Notes under the pieces: generated by a model
The model's input: the letters and a program-made list of their open reading frames with translations, nothing else
What the model was told of the DNA's origin: nothing
The model's database searches: none
Source: Chaetoceros tenuissimus
Lineage: Eukaryota; Bacillariophyta; Thalassiosirophyceae; Chaetocerotales; Chaetocerotaceae
Assembly (NCBI GenBank): GCA_021927905.1
Contig: BLLK01000047.1
Coordinates: 3,534,001 to 3,598,000, forward strand
Direction of reading: 5' to 3'
Length of the DNA: 64,000 nt
Part shown: piece after piece, positions 22,854-33,895 of the stretch
How the letters are laid out: each line of letters starts with the position of its first letter
Numbering within the stretch: the stretch's first letter is position 1
Program-made: the position numbers and the translations under genes

Positions 22854-23430
22854 TTGTAATGAGGCAGATTTCTGTCGTATTACCTGAAGTTTTGAAAGTT
22901 TTGAGAGTGAGAGTTAGTAACGATAAATATAAATTTGATGATTTTGTATGTATAACAGTTTGATATAGTCAAATCTTTGAAAAGTATTTGTTTCTCCAAC
23001 TTTTCAAATGGAGCAATTTTATGAAAATGCAAATGCAGAGGCTCGGAAAGTTTGTCATGCTCAAGCAAGTGATTCTGATGAAATACAAAGTCTATTGAAC
23101 TCTTGCGATACTCTTGTTTTACTAATACGCTGCCAGTTTTAAGCTAAATCATTTAGTTGTTGTTCGTACCGATCGAAAAGTTTTCCAAACATGATTGATT
23201 TCATTCTTGCCTGATTAGCTCAGAAAGTGCACTAAGTTCTCTTTGGCGGGCGGCTGAACGGTTTTGAACCGAAAACAACGTGAAATGAGGTACTTGGACT
23301 ACAAACACCTTATCATAGCATCATCAAATATCATTTGCACTTAGTTCAAAACTATTTAAAAATAATTAGAGGGAGGAGATACATCTAATACACTCATATT
23401 TACACATCTTCATAGGCCATTAAGGATAGA
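22854..23430. other. intergenic
   Basis: 3' flank of the fusion gene and promoter of the next gene. A tRNA-like start (GCCTGATTAGCTCAG at about 23209) does not fold into a tRNA. Nothing else seen. Confidence 0.4.
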
Positions 23431-24925
23431 ATGAAGCTCTTCAAGAAAAAGAAGAAGGACCAAGAGTCCCTCAATACACCAGTGAAGCAAACACAACCAA
23501 CAAAGGCGTCGCCTACCGCTCTTCAATTCACCCCAAATGAAAACATACCTCAAGAGACACCAAAAAAGAAGTCAAAATCCAAATGGAAGAAGTTGAAGCG
23601 ATACATTACTGGTAAAAAGAAAGATTCAGACAAGAAGGAACTCAACCTCGTCTCTCCAGATGTACAAAACAAAGCCAACAACTTTTACAGCAACAACACG
23701 GAAGGATATGAAATTGTACTCGAGGGCGAAAAGAATATACAGTATGAAGAAAACCCAGCTGCAGCTTCTCCTACTCGTACAAATATTTGTGGATTGAAAG
23801 ATACGAGTTGTGCACCTTCCCTCAGTGACTGGAATTATTTTGTAAACATCATGTCGGGCATGTTTACTTCTCCTTTTGGTGATGAGCCGAATGTCAAGTC
23901 TGGCAATAATCAAAATGAGATACCAACTACTGTATTGACTAGATCTGGAACTGATTCAAGAGGTATTACGAGAAGAGACAGTATTCCTTTTGATGAAACT
24001 CAGGATGAAAAGTTGGCAATTGAAACCACGTTGGAACAAAAGGGGTTGACTGATTATTTTCCTGGTGCACAGCCACAGGATGAAAATGAAGTTGCCGAAG
24101 TCCATAGTTATAGGAAAAAGAATGATGGACCAATTGCCCTTGAAGAAGCACAAGAGGAAAAAGAGCATGAAAATGATAGTCTCATGGACAGTCCAGTTCG
24201 TATGGGTACCGAACATGTGAATGAATTCCCAATGGAACAGCAACCTTTTGCGAATGAAAACAAAGCTGATGAAGAGTTATATGATACAGTTTTTACTCTC
24301 AAATTCTTGAAGGTGAGTAATTGAAATTGGAGCTGGGTCCAAACAGTTGGAAGCGTGTGTGTATGTACTATATGTTCTCTCGCCTAATTTTTCATCTCAT
24401 CTTTTCTCAAACTTTTTACTTTGGATACTAAAGGAGGTTTCCAATATTGGAATCATGCTTACATACTTTCAACAACTGGAAGGCAATATGATACCCACAA
24501 TAGTTAATCTGACAATCAAACCGGGTTTAGCAAGAGGATCAAGGCTGCTGGAACCAGAACTATGCTGGAAAGACTTGCGAAAGCCAATGGATGAGGGAAT
24601 GCAAATTTCATTACTGGGAATAGATAGTATTACTACCTCTTTGAACCCCGATGACGATGATAACCCATTCTTCACCATTACGACGAATGAAGGACAAGTT
24701 CATGCCTTTGAATCACCTACTTTATCTGAGAGAAACTATGTTGTTCATGGAATACGAAATGTAGTAGCTTGGTTATCTTATCATTTAATATCTGGAAATA
24801 TGACAGCTGGTACAGAGATAGTTTCTAATTTAGATGAGCAAAGAGGAGAATCTGTGGGGGAATTGCCTAGTTTGAAAACACCAGTACAGGCCATGAGCGA
24901 ATTAAGCCATGCATTTTTGGACTGA
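23431..24925 (+). CDS. unknown protein with Lys-rich N-terminus
   Basis: Two exons, 23431-24312 and 24434-24925, joined across a 121-nt phase-0 intron (GTGAGT...CTAAAG): 457 aa. The first 70 residues carry Lys clusters (MKLFKKKKKDQ, KKKSKSKWKKLKRYITGKKK), suggesting binding to acidic membrane lipids or a nuclear signal. Residues about 130-155 hold a Trp/Phe-rich segment (LSDWNYFVNIMSGMF). The second exon is more ordered and alternates strand-like stretches (ISLLGIDSITTSL, NPFFTITTNEGQVHAFESP, NYVVHGIRNVVAWLSYHL); the pattern of strands followed by one helix recalls a PH-like fold, but this is only an impression. The middle is acidic and probably disordered. I do not recognise the family. Confidence 0.75.
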
Positions 24926-25345
24926 GACTTGCATTAGCTGCAAGTGAGTATTGTCTGCTTTTGATACCTATATTTATTGAGACGAAACACGTGAACATAA
25001 TAAAATTAGTTTATGTCTACTCTCTGTAATCACTTTAGTTTAGACTCACTCTTGTAACTTAAGTTACATTGAAGAATCAGTGTGTGATCCTATTTGTTTC
25101 TTCTTTTTCACAACAGGAAACGACAGTACTACTAGTATACCTGCGCCTTTTCCCATCCAATTCAACAAAACTGCGCAATTGGCAATTCTTATTCTAAGCT
25201 ACGAAATTTCAGTAGTAGTTTTAAGATTTAATCTTAATGCATACATGAAGTCTTTTTGCTATGAAAAGAAGGAAACGAATACTTTCATCGATCGTAAAAG
25301 TTCCCTCTACTCCTCCTACGTATGTCAATAATAATAAAAATGCCT
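24926..25345. other. convergent intergenic region
   Basis: Lies between the 3' ends of two converging genes. An open frame at 25080-25331 has no coding character. No terminator structure or repeat stands out. Confidence 0.4.
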
Positions 25346-26907
25346 TCAAGCAGAAGAATCAGCCACATCCTCCTTCACAGTTTCAAGAGTATCGCCGTGT
25401 TTCAAAGTTTTCTTCGTCTTCTTAGATTTCTGCATAGATCTCAGGGATGTATCAACTAGGGCCATGTTTTTGAAGAAAGCCATCTGAGAAATTCTATGAT
25501 TAGAAACATCAACAGCATTTCCACTCTCCTCGTCAAAACTTGTATCATACTGTGGAGAATTAATTCTTTCACTATCAGCACGAGTGAAACTGGAATCATA
25601 CACAAATGGACCTGCATGAGGAAAATAGCGAATCCTCATGTTCATGAGCTTATGATTGTACAGCTGTTCAAACTCCTCATCCAAGTCAATGCCATTGAGA
25701 CTGATCCAACCCACAAATGGATCCTCCAAATCTTGAAGACTTTCCAATAATGCTGTGAGACACAAAGGTGCAAATATCGCAAAAACTAACCCTATACCCA
25801 AAGAATGAATATCTATTGCAACTTTTGCAAACTTTGGAGCATAGAATGGAGGTATGATGACAACAAAGATCCTTGCAAAAGCACGCAAGGCTTGTGGAGT
25901 TCTGTATGTCTTGATATGACGGAGCTTCTCGATAGCCTCGGTGATGAATAGCTCATATTGCCTTGCACGTGAGAGTTCAGAAGGACTGAGACCAATCTTC
26001 TTCAAATCTTCTCCAAGTTCAGAGAGACGAGGCAATCTGTATGAGCAAACAGAGTTCAACAGATGAAAACCTACTTCTGTGATCTCAGCAGCGTCACGTC
26101 GTCCCTTCTTCGTGACTCTATGATGAGGTAGAGTGTATGTTGGGAGCTGTAGAAAGCGTCGTAGCTCATCACCAATACCGATAAGTTAAGTGAGCACGTC
26201 ATCGGTATGTTCGAGGAAGTCCGTCTCTGAGGTAGCTCTGCCATTACCATTGCTCTAATCCCATACTTGATGCATGAGGTATAACTGGGATGAAGCAGCT
26301 TGGATCCTAGCAATTTCATGCAATGCTTGTTCTCTTCTTCTAAATGCTAGACTAATGACAGTAGTCATAGGAGTAATCACAGCCTGACGAAAGAGTGGAT
26401 AAAATAGGACATAAGCGATGAAATTAGAAAAATGAAAGGACATTAATTGTGAGGAATGCTGAAAATCTCACTTACGAAACCTAGAATGATCCAGTCCAAG
26501 CTGTTTCCTGACCATCGTCCTTCCATACCATTGCCGTTTTTCTATGAGGATAAAGCGTCAAGTGAGATTGTGTATTTCAAAATAGATACCATCCTACTTA
26601 TATCAACAAATAGAGTACTATTACAACTTCATACCTTTTCGAAGTACCAATATAGAGTTAAACCAACTGTAATTAAACCAACTAGCGCAGTCTCAAATGA
26701 AATCAGATAGTATACATAAATCTTGAGGGAAGAATAGAGAGCTCTCCAGAAGTTGTGAACCATGTTGACTTGATTCTTCATGACGATAGCTTCGACTTTT
26801 TGTGTGAAGTTGCTAGTTTGTCCCATTGAAACTCTTCTACTGGATCCAGTGACTGCACCATGGCCTAAGCCAATGCGTTTGTTATCGTTCCTTCTCTTCT
26901 TGACCAT
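25346..26907 (-). CDS. four-TM membrane protein, possibly disrupted or newly spliced
   Basis: Exons 26907-26635, 26541-26476 and 26383-25346; both introns are phase 0 (GTATGA...CATAG, GTAAGT...GTCAG). Read through, exon 3 contains TAG at 26255-26257 and TAA at 26186-26188, yet sequence on both sides and between them keeps a coding character (TDFLEHTDDVLT, stop, LIGIGDELRRFL). Alternatively 26147-26266 is a 120-nt phase-0 intron (GTATGG...TTTCTACAG) that removes both stops, giving 418 instead of 458 codons. Hydrophobic segments: exon 1 (YYLISFETALVGLITVGLTL), exon 2/3 junction (LDWIILGFAVITPMTTVI), exon 3 (IFVVIIPPFYAP and GIGLVFAIFAPLCLTALL). Four helices plus a C-terminal LEDPF motif recall bestrophin-like anion channels, but I cannot confirm it. 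It may be a young pseudogene, a gene with an extra intron, or contain assembly errors. Confidence 0.55.
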
Positions 26908-27318
26908 TTCGATAGAATATGGTGTTATAAGATGGATAGTAACAAACGGCGAAGTGATCTGAGGTGAGTTGAAATGGGTGGAGGAGAGTTAATTGTAATG
27001 TACATATTTTGTTGAGGGATGAAGGGTTCGGTTCTTGATTGAATGAGAAGCCTAAACCAAAAGATCCATCTTCATTATGAGGAACAATACGTACGTAAAC
27101 AAGGAGTGTAACAGACAGACTCTCCCGCAAACACGTGAGACATTTTTGTTCTCTCTATATCCCTGTTCACCTAGGAGGAGTGGTCTGAGTTGATTTGAAT
27201 TTCAATGCATCCATCATTCAGCAGTAGGAATACCAAATTCGATTAGCTTTCGTTCCCTATTTATACATACTTTTATATGTTTACACTATTAATTCAACAT
27301 CTTGATCAACATGAAAGA
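26908..27318. other. intergenic
   Basis: Promoter of the membrane-protein gene (minus) and 3' flank of the INTS1-like gene (minus). The open frame at 26882-27130 looks non-coding. Nothing else seen. Confidence 0.4.
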
Positions 27319-30300
27319 CTAAGGAGCTTGGATATTGCATTTTGTGAGCATTGCTTGAATATAATCTGTTGCCCAATTAGAGTACAGGTCTGGATTGTGT
27401 TTCTTCAACTCTTCAAGAAATTGTGTGAATTTTTTCCTAGTGCGCGTTATTGTCATGGCATCAGATTTGTTCGTCTTATAAGTTGCGACACTTATTTGCA
27501 CCTTGAATAATGTCATGTATAGATGGAGTATTTCTAGTAAACCAAAGAGCTCACCACACGTGAATAGAACTTTTGGAGGAAATGCCAAAAGGATATCAAT
27601 TGCATTTACCCAGAGAGGCTCCGAGAAGCTGCATCCCCAGTGTACTACCGAAACTTGGTATTCTCTTTCTTTGTATTGTAAAGAGTTTATTTCCTTATAC
27701 GCGACTTTCTGTCTGCCTCTTTCAATATCTGAAATTGAATGCGAGATTGCGTCCGCATAGAGGACATCCTTTAAGTTGTGAATATGTTTGAGTGCAAAAA
27801 GTGGATATTTCTTGACAAAGTCCTGTATCGGTAACTGTGACTTTTGGAGTGAACTGCAAGTGAGACCTTTCAAATGGCTTTCAAAATGTGAGTCAAGAGA
27901 GTTAGACCAAGTTTTCCATTCTTCATTGAGGTCAATAACAGCCTGGACCAACATTTCCCGAATATTAGCATCACTAAGACTCATTTTTAGTGGGTAGGCA
28001 GAGTAAAGTTTCAGTATTATTCTTGGAAGAAGGAATGCGATAGATGCCTCTTGCTTGTATTTTTCATCCATCATAGCCTTGATAATCATCTCAAGATGCT
28101 CTGCACTAGAACTTGATATCAAGAGTAGTAAGAGCATCCAATCCTGTCTTGCCCAAGAAATATGGATGCTTCCAATAGCCTTCTCTTGGATAACAGCAAA
28201 CGCAAGACGTACAAAATGAGCAGAATCCTCAACTCTAAATTTGTACTGAGGAAAGTCAGTACCAGTTGCATCTTTTATAGATTGGACTCTTTTGTTAGTG
28301 TAGGAGATTCTCACAAGGAAGCACTTCAATAGATTTTGTCGAGAATACAAGGAATCTTCTTCCTTCCGGAGAATATTTGTAACCCAGTCCTGACAAAGCT
28401 TCACAGTCTTCTCTGACCAAAGCGTTAAACAATGTGTTACAATAACCTCCATGGTATCATCCTTGGCACTATCGTCGGCCTTTCCTTTGAATAGCACAAT
28501 GAAGGTTTCATCTGTCGGGAATCTACAAAGAAGAGGAATCCAACGTATTAGAAAATTCCTCATCGATAAATCTTTGTCCCCAGACGCCCTATAATAATCA
28601 ACGATATTTTTAGCTAGTGAAAGATTCTCGTGTGACTCTTGGCTCTCATCTGTAGAACTTGAAAGGGTAGAAATTCTTTTATCCAGAGCAATTTCAGCCG
28701 CACGATATTGATTTTGTTTGATGTCTTCAAGAATAGAAGTTTCCTCATTTTTCAGAACAGCACGAGAAAGACACACAAGTGCTTCAAAAGAATTTGACTG
28801 ATTTGTTCCATCATCCTTAATCTCTTCATCATCACTCTCTACATCCCCAGCTATGATGTCATGGACTCCTGGAATCTTTTTGCTATTGCTCTTTGCCTTT
28901 CCGGTCTTTTTCAACTTCGCGACAGATTCCTCTAACCACTTTTGAAAAATGGAATCACTATCCTTCGCTTGAGCAGAAAGTCTACCCAGTAATCTCCTCA
29001 TTACAATGTTTCTACTGCCTCTCCAGGATTCCCCCCAAGAACTGACAGAAGAAGGAGCTAGCATTTCTGAAAAAACAATTCCTACATCTTCAGACTTTTT
29101 GCCTGCATTGTCAAGTCTTTCCAAAGTAGCTCGAAATAGATTTCTTGATAGTCCACAACAAAGCAAAAGTCTCGGAAGAACCATTTCTGGTATACAGTGT
29201 AATGCCTCCATTGAAATTTCTTCGCTATTGGCTCTCACCAAAGCAACCCACTAATTTGTGAAAACGGTGTAAGTGGTTAAAAAATTCAGCCTTGATGAAA
29301 GACAATAATATAAATTTATACATACCTCTTCAACAGTAAGAACAGGGGATTTAGAACCTACAAGTTTCGCACTAGATGCCCCCTCAAGAGGGAATTCTCT
29401 CCTTAACAGAATTTGCGAGATTTGCTTCATTTGGTTAGACAAAACTGGATCTGAACTTTCTTTCCAATTGGAAAGAAGTACGATTGATGCACGCAACAAT
29501 GAAAGTGGTATCTCTAACTCAACAACCTCACTTTCATCCCGACGAAAGACCATGGATATTGGATCCGCGATACCTTGAAGGGGAACATTTTCAAACGCAT
29601 TGACGACTGTATTTGATATCAATCGAAACATGTCGGGATGTCTTTCTAAAGCTGTAGAACAAACATTTGACCTACTGGCTAAAAGTTCAAACATTTTTCC
29701 ATCGAAAAAATCCTTGGCCTTTTCTACTCCTTGATCACTAAAGTAATGTAAGGCGGACAGATAAACATATAAAATTTTGCCCCTCTCGAGAAATGCAGCT
29801 TGTATCTAGAACATGACAAAAAGGTTAGTTTGGCATTTTAAAAATGAGTGTAAATCGAATTGAGTGACTTACGATTCTTGATAAAGCTGAAGAAATGATC
29901 TCTCCAGAGAACTTGATTTCTAGTATAGCTACTAACCAACTGAATTCGTTCCTTAAAATGTCGGGACAACCTTTACTTTTGAGGCAAATAGACCCTAATG
30001 TCTCAGACAGTACTCTTCTAGAACATATTCTTCTATCAGCATTGGGATCAGCTATATCAAAGAAAAGTAAATCCGCAGCTCTCTTCGCACCTTCTTCACC
30101 ATATTCACCAAGAATTGACTTTTGAACATGGGAAAGTAAAGGCAGAGCTAGTTCAAGCAAGTCGTTACTAACTGCACTATCCTGGTTGTACGCTCGCAAT
30201 AGAAGAAAACACGATGCACTTGGTGGGAGTCTATCAATAACGGTAGGAAAAGCAGAAATTGTAGGAATCAACCAGTCATATGCGCGTTCAATGCTATCTC

Positions 30301-33300
30301 GATCAGTCGAGCCGATAGTATTTATGATAAAATCAGGATCATTGCAATGGATGAATGAGTCTGCAAGCTGAAACATTTCGCATGCAGAGAAAATCAGGTC
30401 TACAGACTTTTTTGGAGGCTTTCGCGCATTTCCGCGTGGGTTCCATAGTATTATAGTTTTTTGTGCATCTTTCAAAGTACGCCTTATCCGAGCCTTTTCT
30501 ATTTTCACCAAATATAGAAATATTGCGATACAAGAAGGTTAGCCTTGAAAAATATGGTGAATTATGGAATTCCTTGTTTCTCAACCATGTTCTTACCTGT
30601 CTTTCGTCTTAGTATTTCTTCCTGTAATCTCGCTTCACGTTCTTTCCTCATCTTTTCGCGTTGTCTAGCAGATGTTCTGGTACCTTTCATAAAAGAGGGA
30701 TCATCCTCTAGTTTTATCTCATCATCTAGCGCGAGAGTTTTTTTATCATCCGGCGTTAAAAATAATAGCTCTGCAATGTGAAGCTCCTAGAAAGCGTTTT
30801 TGTCAGATGTGTATACTCTAATTGCGAATTTCTTACACCGCCTACTTACCTGATCTCTCATACTTTGCTCTCCACTTTTCATTTTTTCCCGTCTCTCTTC
30901 ATCGCAGTCAACTGTAGGAAATCTAAACTTGTTCGATACGGACATTTTCATTAAAGCGCCAAGCGTTGGATTTTCTTTCCACATTACCCACCCAATTGTT
31001 TGTGGCGATGATCCACACAAGATTAGACAAATGACAGTCACTCGCCACCATAGGCCTGGACATGCTATTCTTTCAATGTCACCATTCTCTCCCTCACCAA
31101 ATTGTAAATTAAATTCTGATAACCTGTACATATCCCACAACAAAATTTCATCGTCGATAGAAATCTTGCCTAGTGAATCTTTCCTACAATGAAATAAAAA
31201 TGTTTCAATCATTGCCACGGCGTTCAAGTCACCTAATCTTTTATCAACTATGGCTGCATCGATTATCATTCGTAGAAGTTCGTTATCAATATCATGTCCC
31301 AAGGAATAGCATATTTGTAATCGTTTATTCATATCCTTCGTGGCATATACATCCTCATTGTTTTCATGAAATAAAAATGACTGCACTTTTTCAGAAGATG
31401 GTTCAACCAATAAAAGAAGGATGTAGATCAAGAAATGGCGAGAACTGGATATTTTTGGTTTTGATACACCGTCCAAAATGGAAATAAATTCAGGACCTTT
31501 TGGGTTTGCAGCTTCGAAGGCGTCTTCATCTTCATCTTGAAGATCAAAATTAAGCAATATCCAATTCAAGAGAAGCTTTCTCAGTGAAAGGAGATCCGAT
31601 GCTAGTCTTTGTTTGACATCCGTTGCTTTATTGTCATTTCCCATCAAAATAGGAGGAACCATTAAGATCATACTTTCGATGATCAGACGACACTTTACTT
31701 CTATGCTGACTGACACACTTTCCGATAGTATTGCTTTCACCATTTCAATCCCATCATATGATTTATTTAAAATCTTCACTATTTTCCCCAATAATATACA
31801 AGTAGTGATGATTTGTTTGTCATCCTTTGAAGCAGTACTAGATACTAGATCAAGAATACTTGCTGCGACAGCTTGATTTCGAATAGATGGCGATATATTT
31901 TGAAGCACTGCCTTCAAAAGTTGCAAGCTATTCTGATTATCATTTGCAGCTTTGATACCATCTATATCATCCCGTTGTAACTCTTCATGTAAAAGGTGCA
32001 AAATAACTTGTCGAGAAACAGTTTTGGTTGGTACTTTCTTCACAATTTCAATAACACTTTCCTTGTGGGCCTGAAATTGATTCGCTTTAAGCTTCATCGA
32101 TAGAATACTCTTGATAGTGAATACATCATCAGATCTGGGTGGATCGATATTTTCGATGGAAGTGACAACTGCCGTAAATAGTTTCCTAGCAAGGCCAGAC
32201 AGCGCAGGAGACTGTAGCCACTTCTCGAGTTGGCCAGCAGAGAGTCTTCTAACTTGTGAAATTGAAACAAAAGCAGGTAATGCTGATAGTAAATTGGAGT
32301 TTTGCTTCACTTTTTCTTCTAGTCTATTTGATAATGCACATCCAACAAAGTTGTAGCCAAGGCTCCTGTTCGTACCAAAGTATCTATTGCGGACTTCGTC
32401 TCGAATAAAGACGTCTGATTTCCACCAAGGAGCTAATTCTTCTCTCAAATTAGACAAGTTGTCGTTGTTGAGAGTCCGTGACTTATTTTTCGGTGAAACA
32501 CCTTCCATGATGACGTCTCCATCAACAGACTCTTCTTCTCCTGATGATGAAGATTCATCACTTTCACGCATTGAAGAATTAGTTCTACTACTAGGAATAG
32601 GTCCAGAAAGGACGACTTTACTCGTCCCTCCTTCAAGCACCACTTCATCCCCAGAATCAGAGTCTGAATCTATATCCTGATTCTGCAGTATTGAGACATC
32701 ATTCAGAAAGGAATCAAAGCTTTTCACAAATGCTGAAGAATCATAATCTTTTGGATCATTAGAGTTGACACTTGCGGCAAGATTTTGAACAAAGATTCTA
32801 CATCGTTCATCATCAACCCAAATCCGAGGACCAAAAGAATCTTCTGCGTATAATTTCATAAATATCGCTGGCCAATGTCTCATATATCGAAATGTCGTCT
32901 GAAAAATAACTGCCGCTAGAACAGAGAAATTCATATCAAGAGTGGACGATTTTCCATAATGACCTAATGGTGGAGCAAGAGCACTGCTACCACTACCTGT
33001 AACGGGAATCCTTATAGATTCTTTCCCATTTTGCAAAGGTGATTTCATTTTAAAGGCTTTCCGCGATGGAGATAAATTCACTGAGCCTCCCTCCGAATTT
33101 GTCGATAAGGATCGTTTCCTACCTAGCAACTTTTGATCACTTTGCATCATTTTATTGGAAGTCATATTTTTCATTTGTCCAAAAGAAGGAACAGGACTGG
33201 ACTTTCCTCCCATGGAAGTATGATTCGAGTTATTATTTTGAGCATCCATCGGCTTGGAACTCAACATGGATAAAAATATCTTGAATAATTTTGAATCTTC

Positions 33301-33589
33301 CATAATGGCCCTCATGGCAGGTATTTCATTGATACTTGGGAATGTATCCTGTTTCCATTGATCCATGTATTGCCTAGAGTATGGAAATTGTGAGATTTTA
33401 AAAAATGAGAAAAAGTGAGCTTAGATTTGCTTCATCAACTCCTTACCCGTCATGTGATAAATGAAAACTGAAAGCTATGCACAAAGTGAACAATTTTGAA
33501 TGTGCTGCTGATCCCTGATCAAATCTATCAAAGCCTATTTCTTTGATGGAATCTATGCATGTTTGTATCGGGGGTATTTGGTCATTCAT
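27319..33589 (-). CDS. Integrator complex subunit 1-like protein
   Basis: Six exons on the minus strand: 33589-33447, 33373-30850, 30786-30597, 30498-29873, 29805-29326, 29250-27319; introns of 63-98 nt all GT-AG and closing to 1,964 aa (human INTS1 is about 2,190). The key evidence is the block at about residues 409-500: LPAFVSISQVRRL, LEKWLQSPALSGLARKLF, then IDPPRSDD and SMKLKANQFQAH, which follows the conserved INTS1 region (DUF3677), and the C-terminal helices (WVNAIDILLAFPPKVLF). The remainder is helical repeat with acidic, Ser-rich linkers. INTS1 is the scaffold of the nuclear Integrator complex, which cleaves nascent RNA polymerase II transcripts such as snRNAs. The assignment rests on motif memory, not a search. 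First ATG in frame is 33589. Confidence 0.65.
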
Positions 33590-33895
33590 TTTGATTTTGA
33601 ATATTTCGTTGCTGGATGCACAAATTGCGAGCACAAGGTGTTGCTAGGTTGATGCTTTTGATGCGGAGTTCGGTGTGCTCTTCTTTGCTGATAATATCTC
33701 CCAACGATCCGATATGGATTGAATTCATAATGTTAGTACGTACGTTCGAACGTACTTTTTGATCGGAAAACCAATGACCTTGATCTAGAGATGTTCATGA
33801 TGAATACAATAGAAGAATACTAACAAAGCATTGAATCTAAGAAGAGGAATATACAGTCATTCATTCACGTATTTATTCATCATAGTCTCTTGGCC
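33590..33895. promoter_or_regulatory. divergent promoter region, INTS1-like / ELMO gene
   Basis: 306 bp separate the start codons of two divergently transcribed genes, so both promoters must lie here or overlap the genes. It contains a perfect 16-bp palindrome (33740-33755). No TATA-like box stands out. Confidence 0.45.
33740..33755. repeat. 16-bp perfect palindrome GTACGTTCGAACGTAC
   Basis: Self-complementary over all 16 bases, roughly midway in the divergent intergenic region. Could be a dimeric transcription-factor site; no family can be named. Confidence 0.75.

Noticed and set aside
23209-23280. tRNA-like start GCCTGATTAGCTCAG with a GGTTTTGAACC hairpin
   Set aside because: No matching 3' acceptor strand and no anticodon stem; chance similarity.
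26186-26257. Reassigned stop codons (TAA/TAG read as amino acids)
   Set aside because: Other genes here end naturally at TAA, TAG and TGA (for example 35560, 22853, 56450), so the code is standard.
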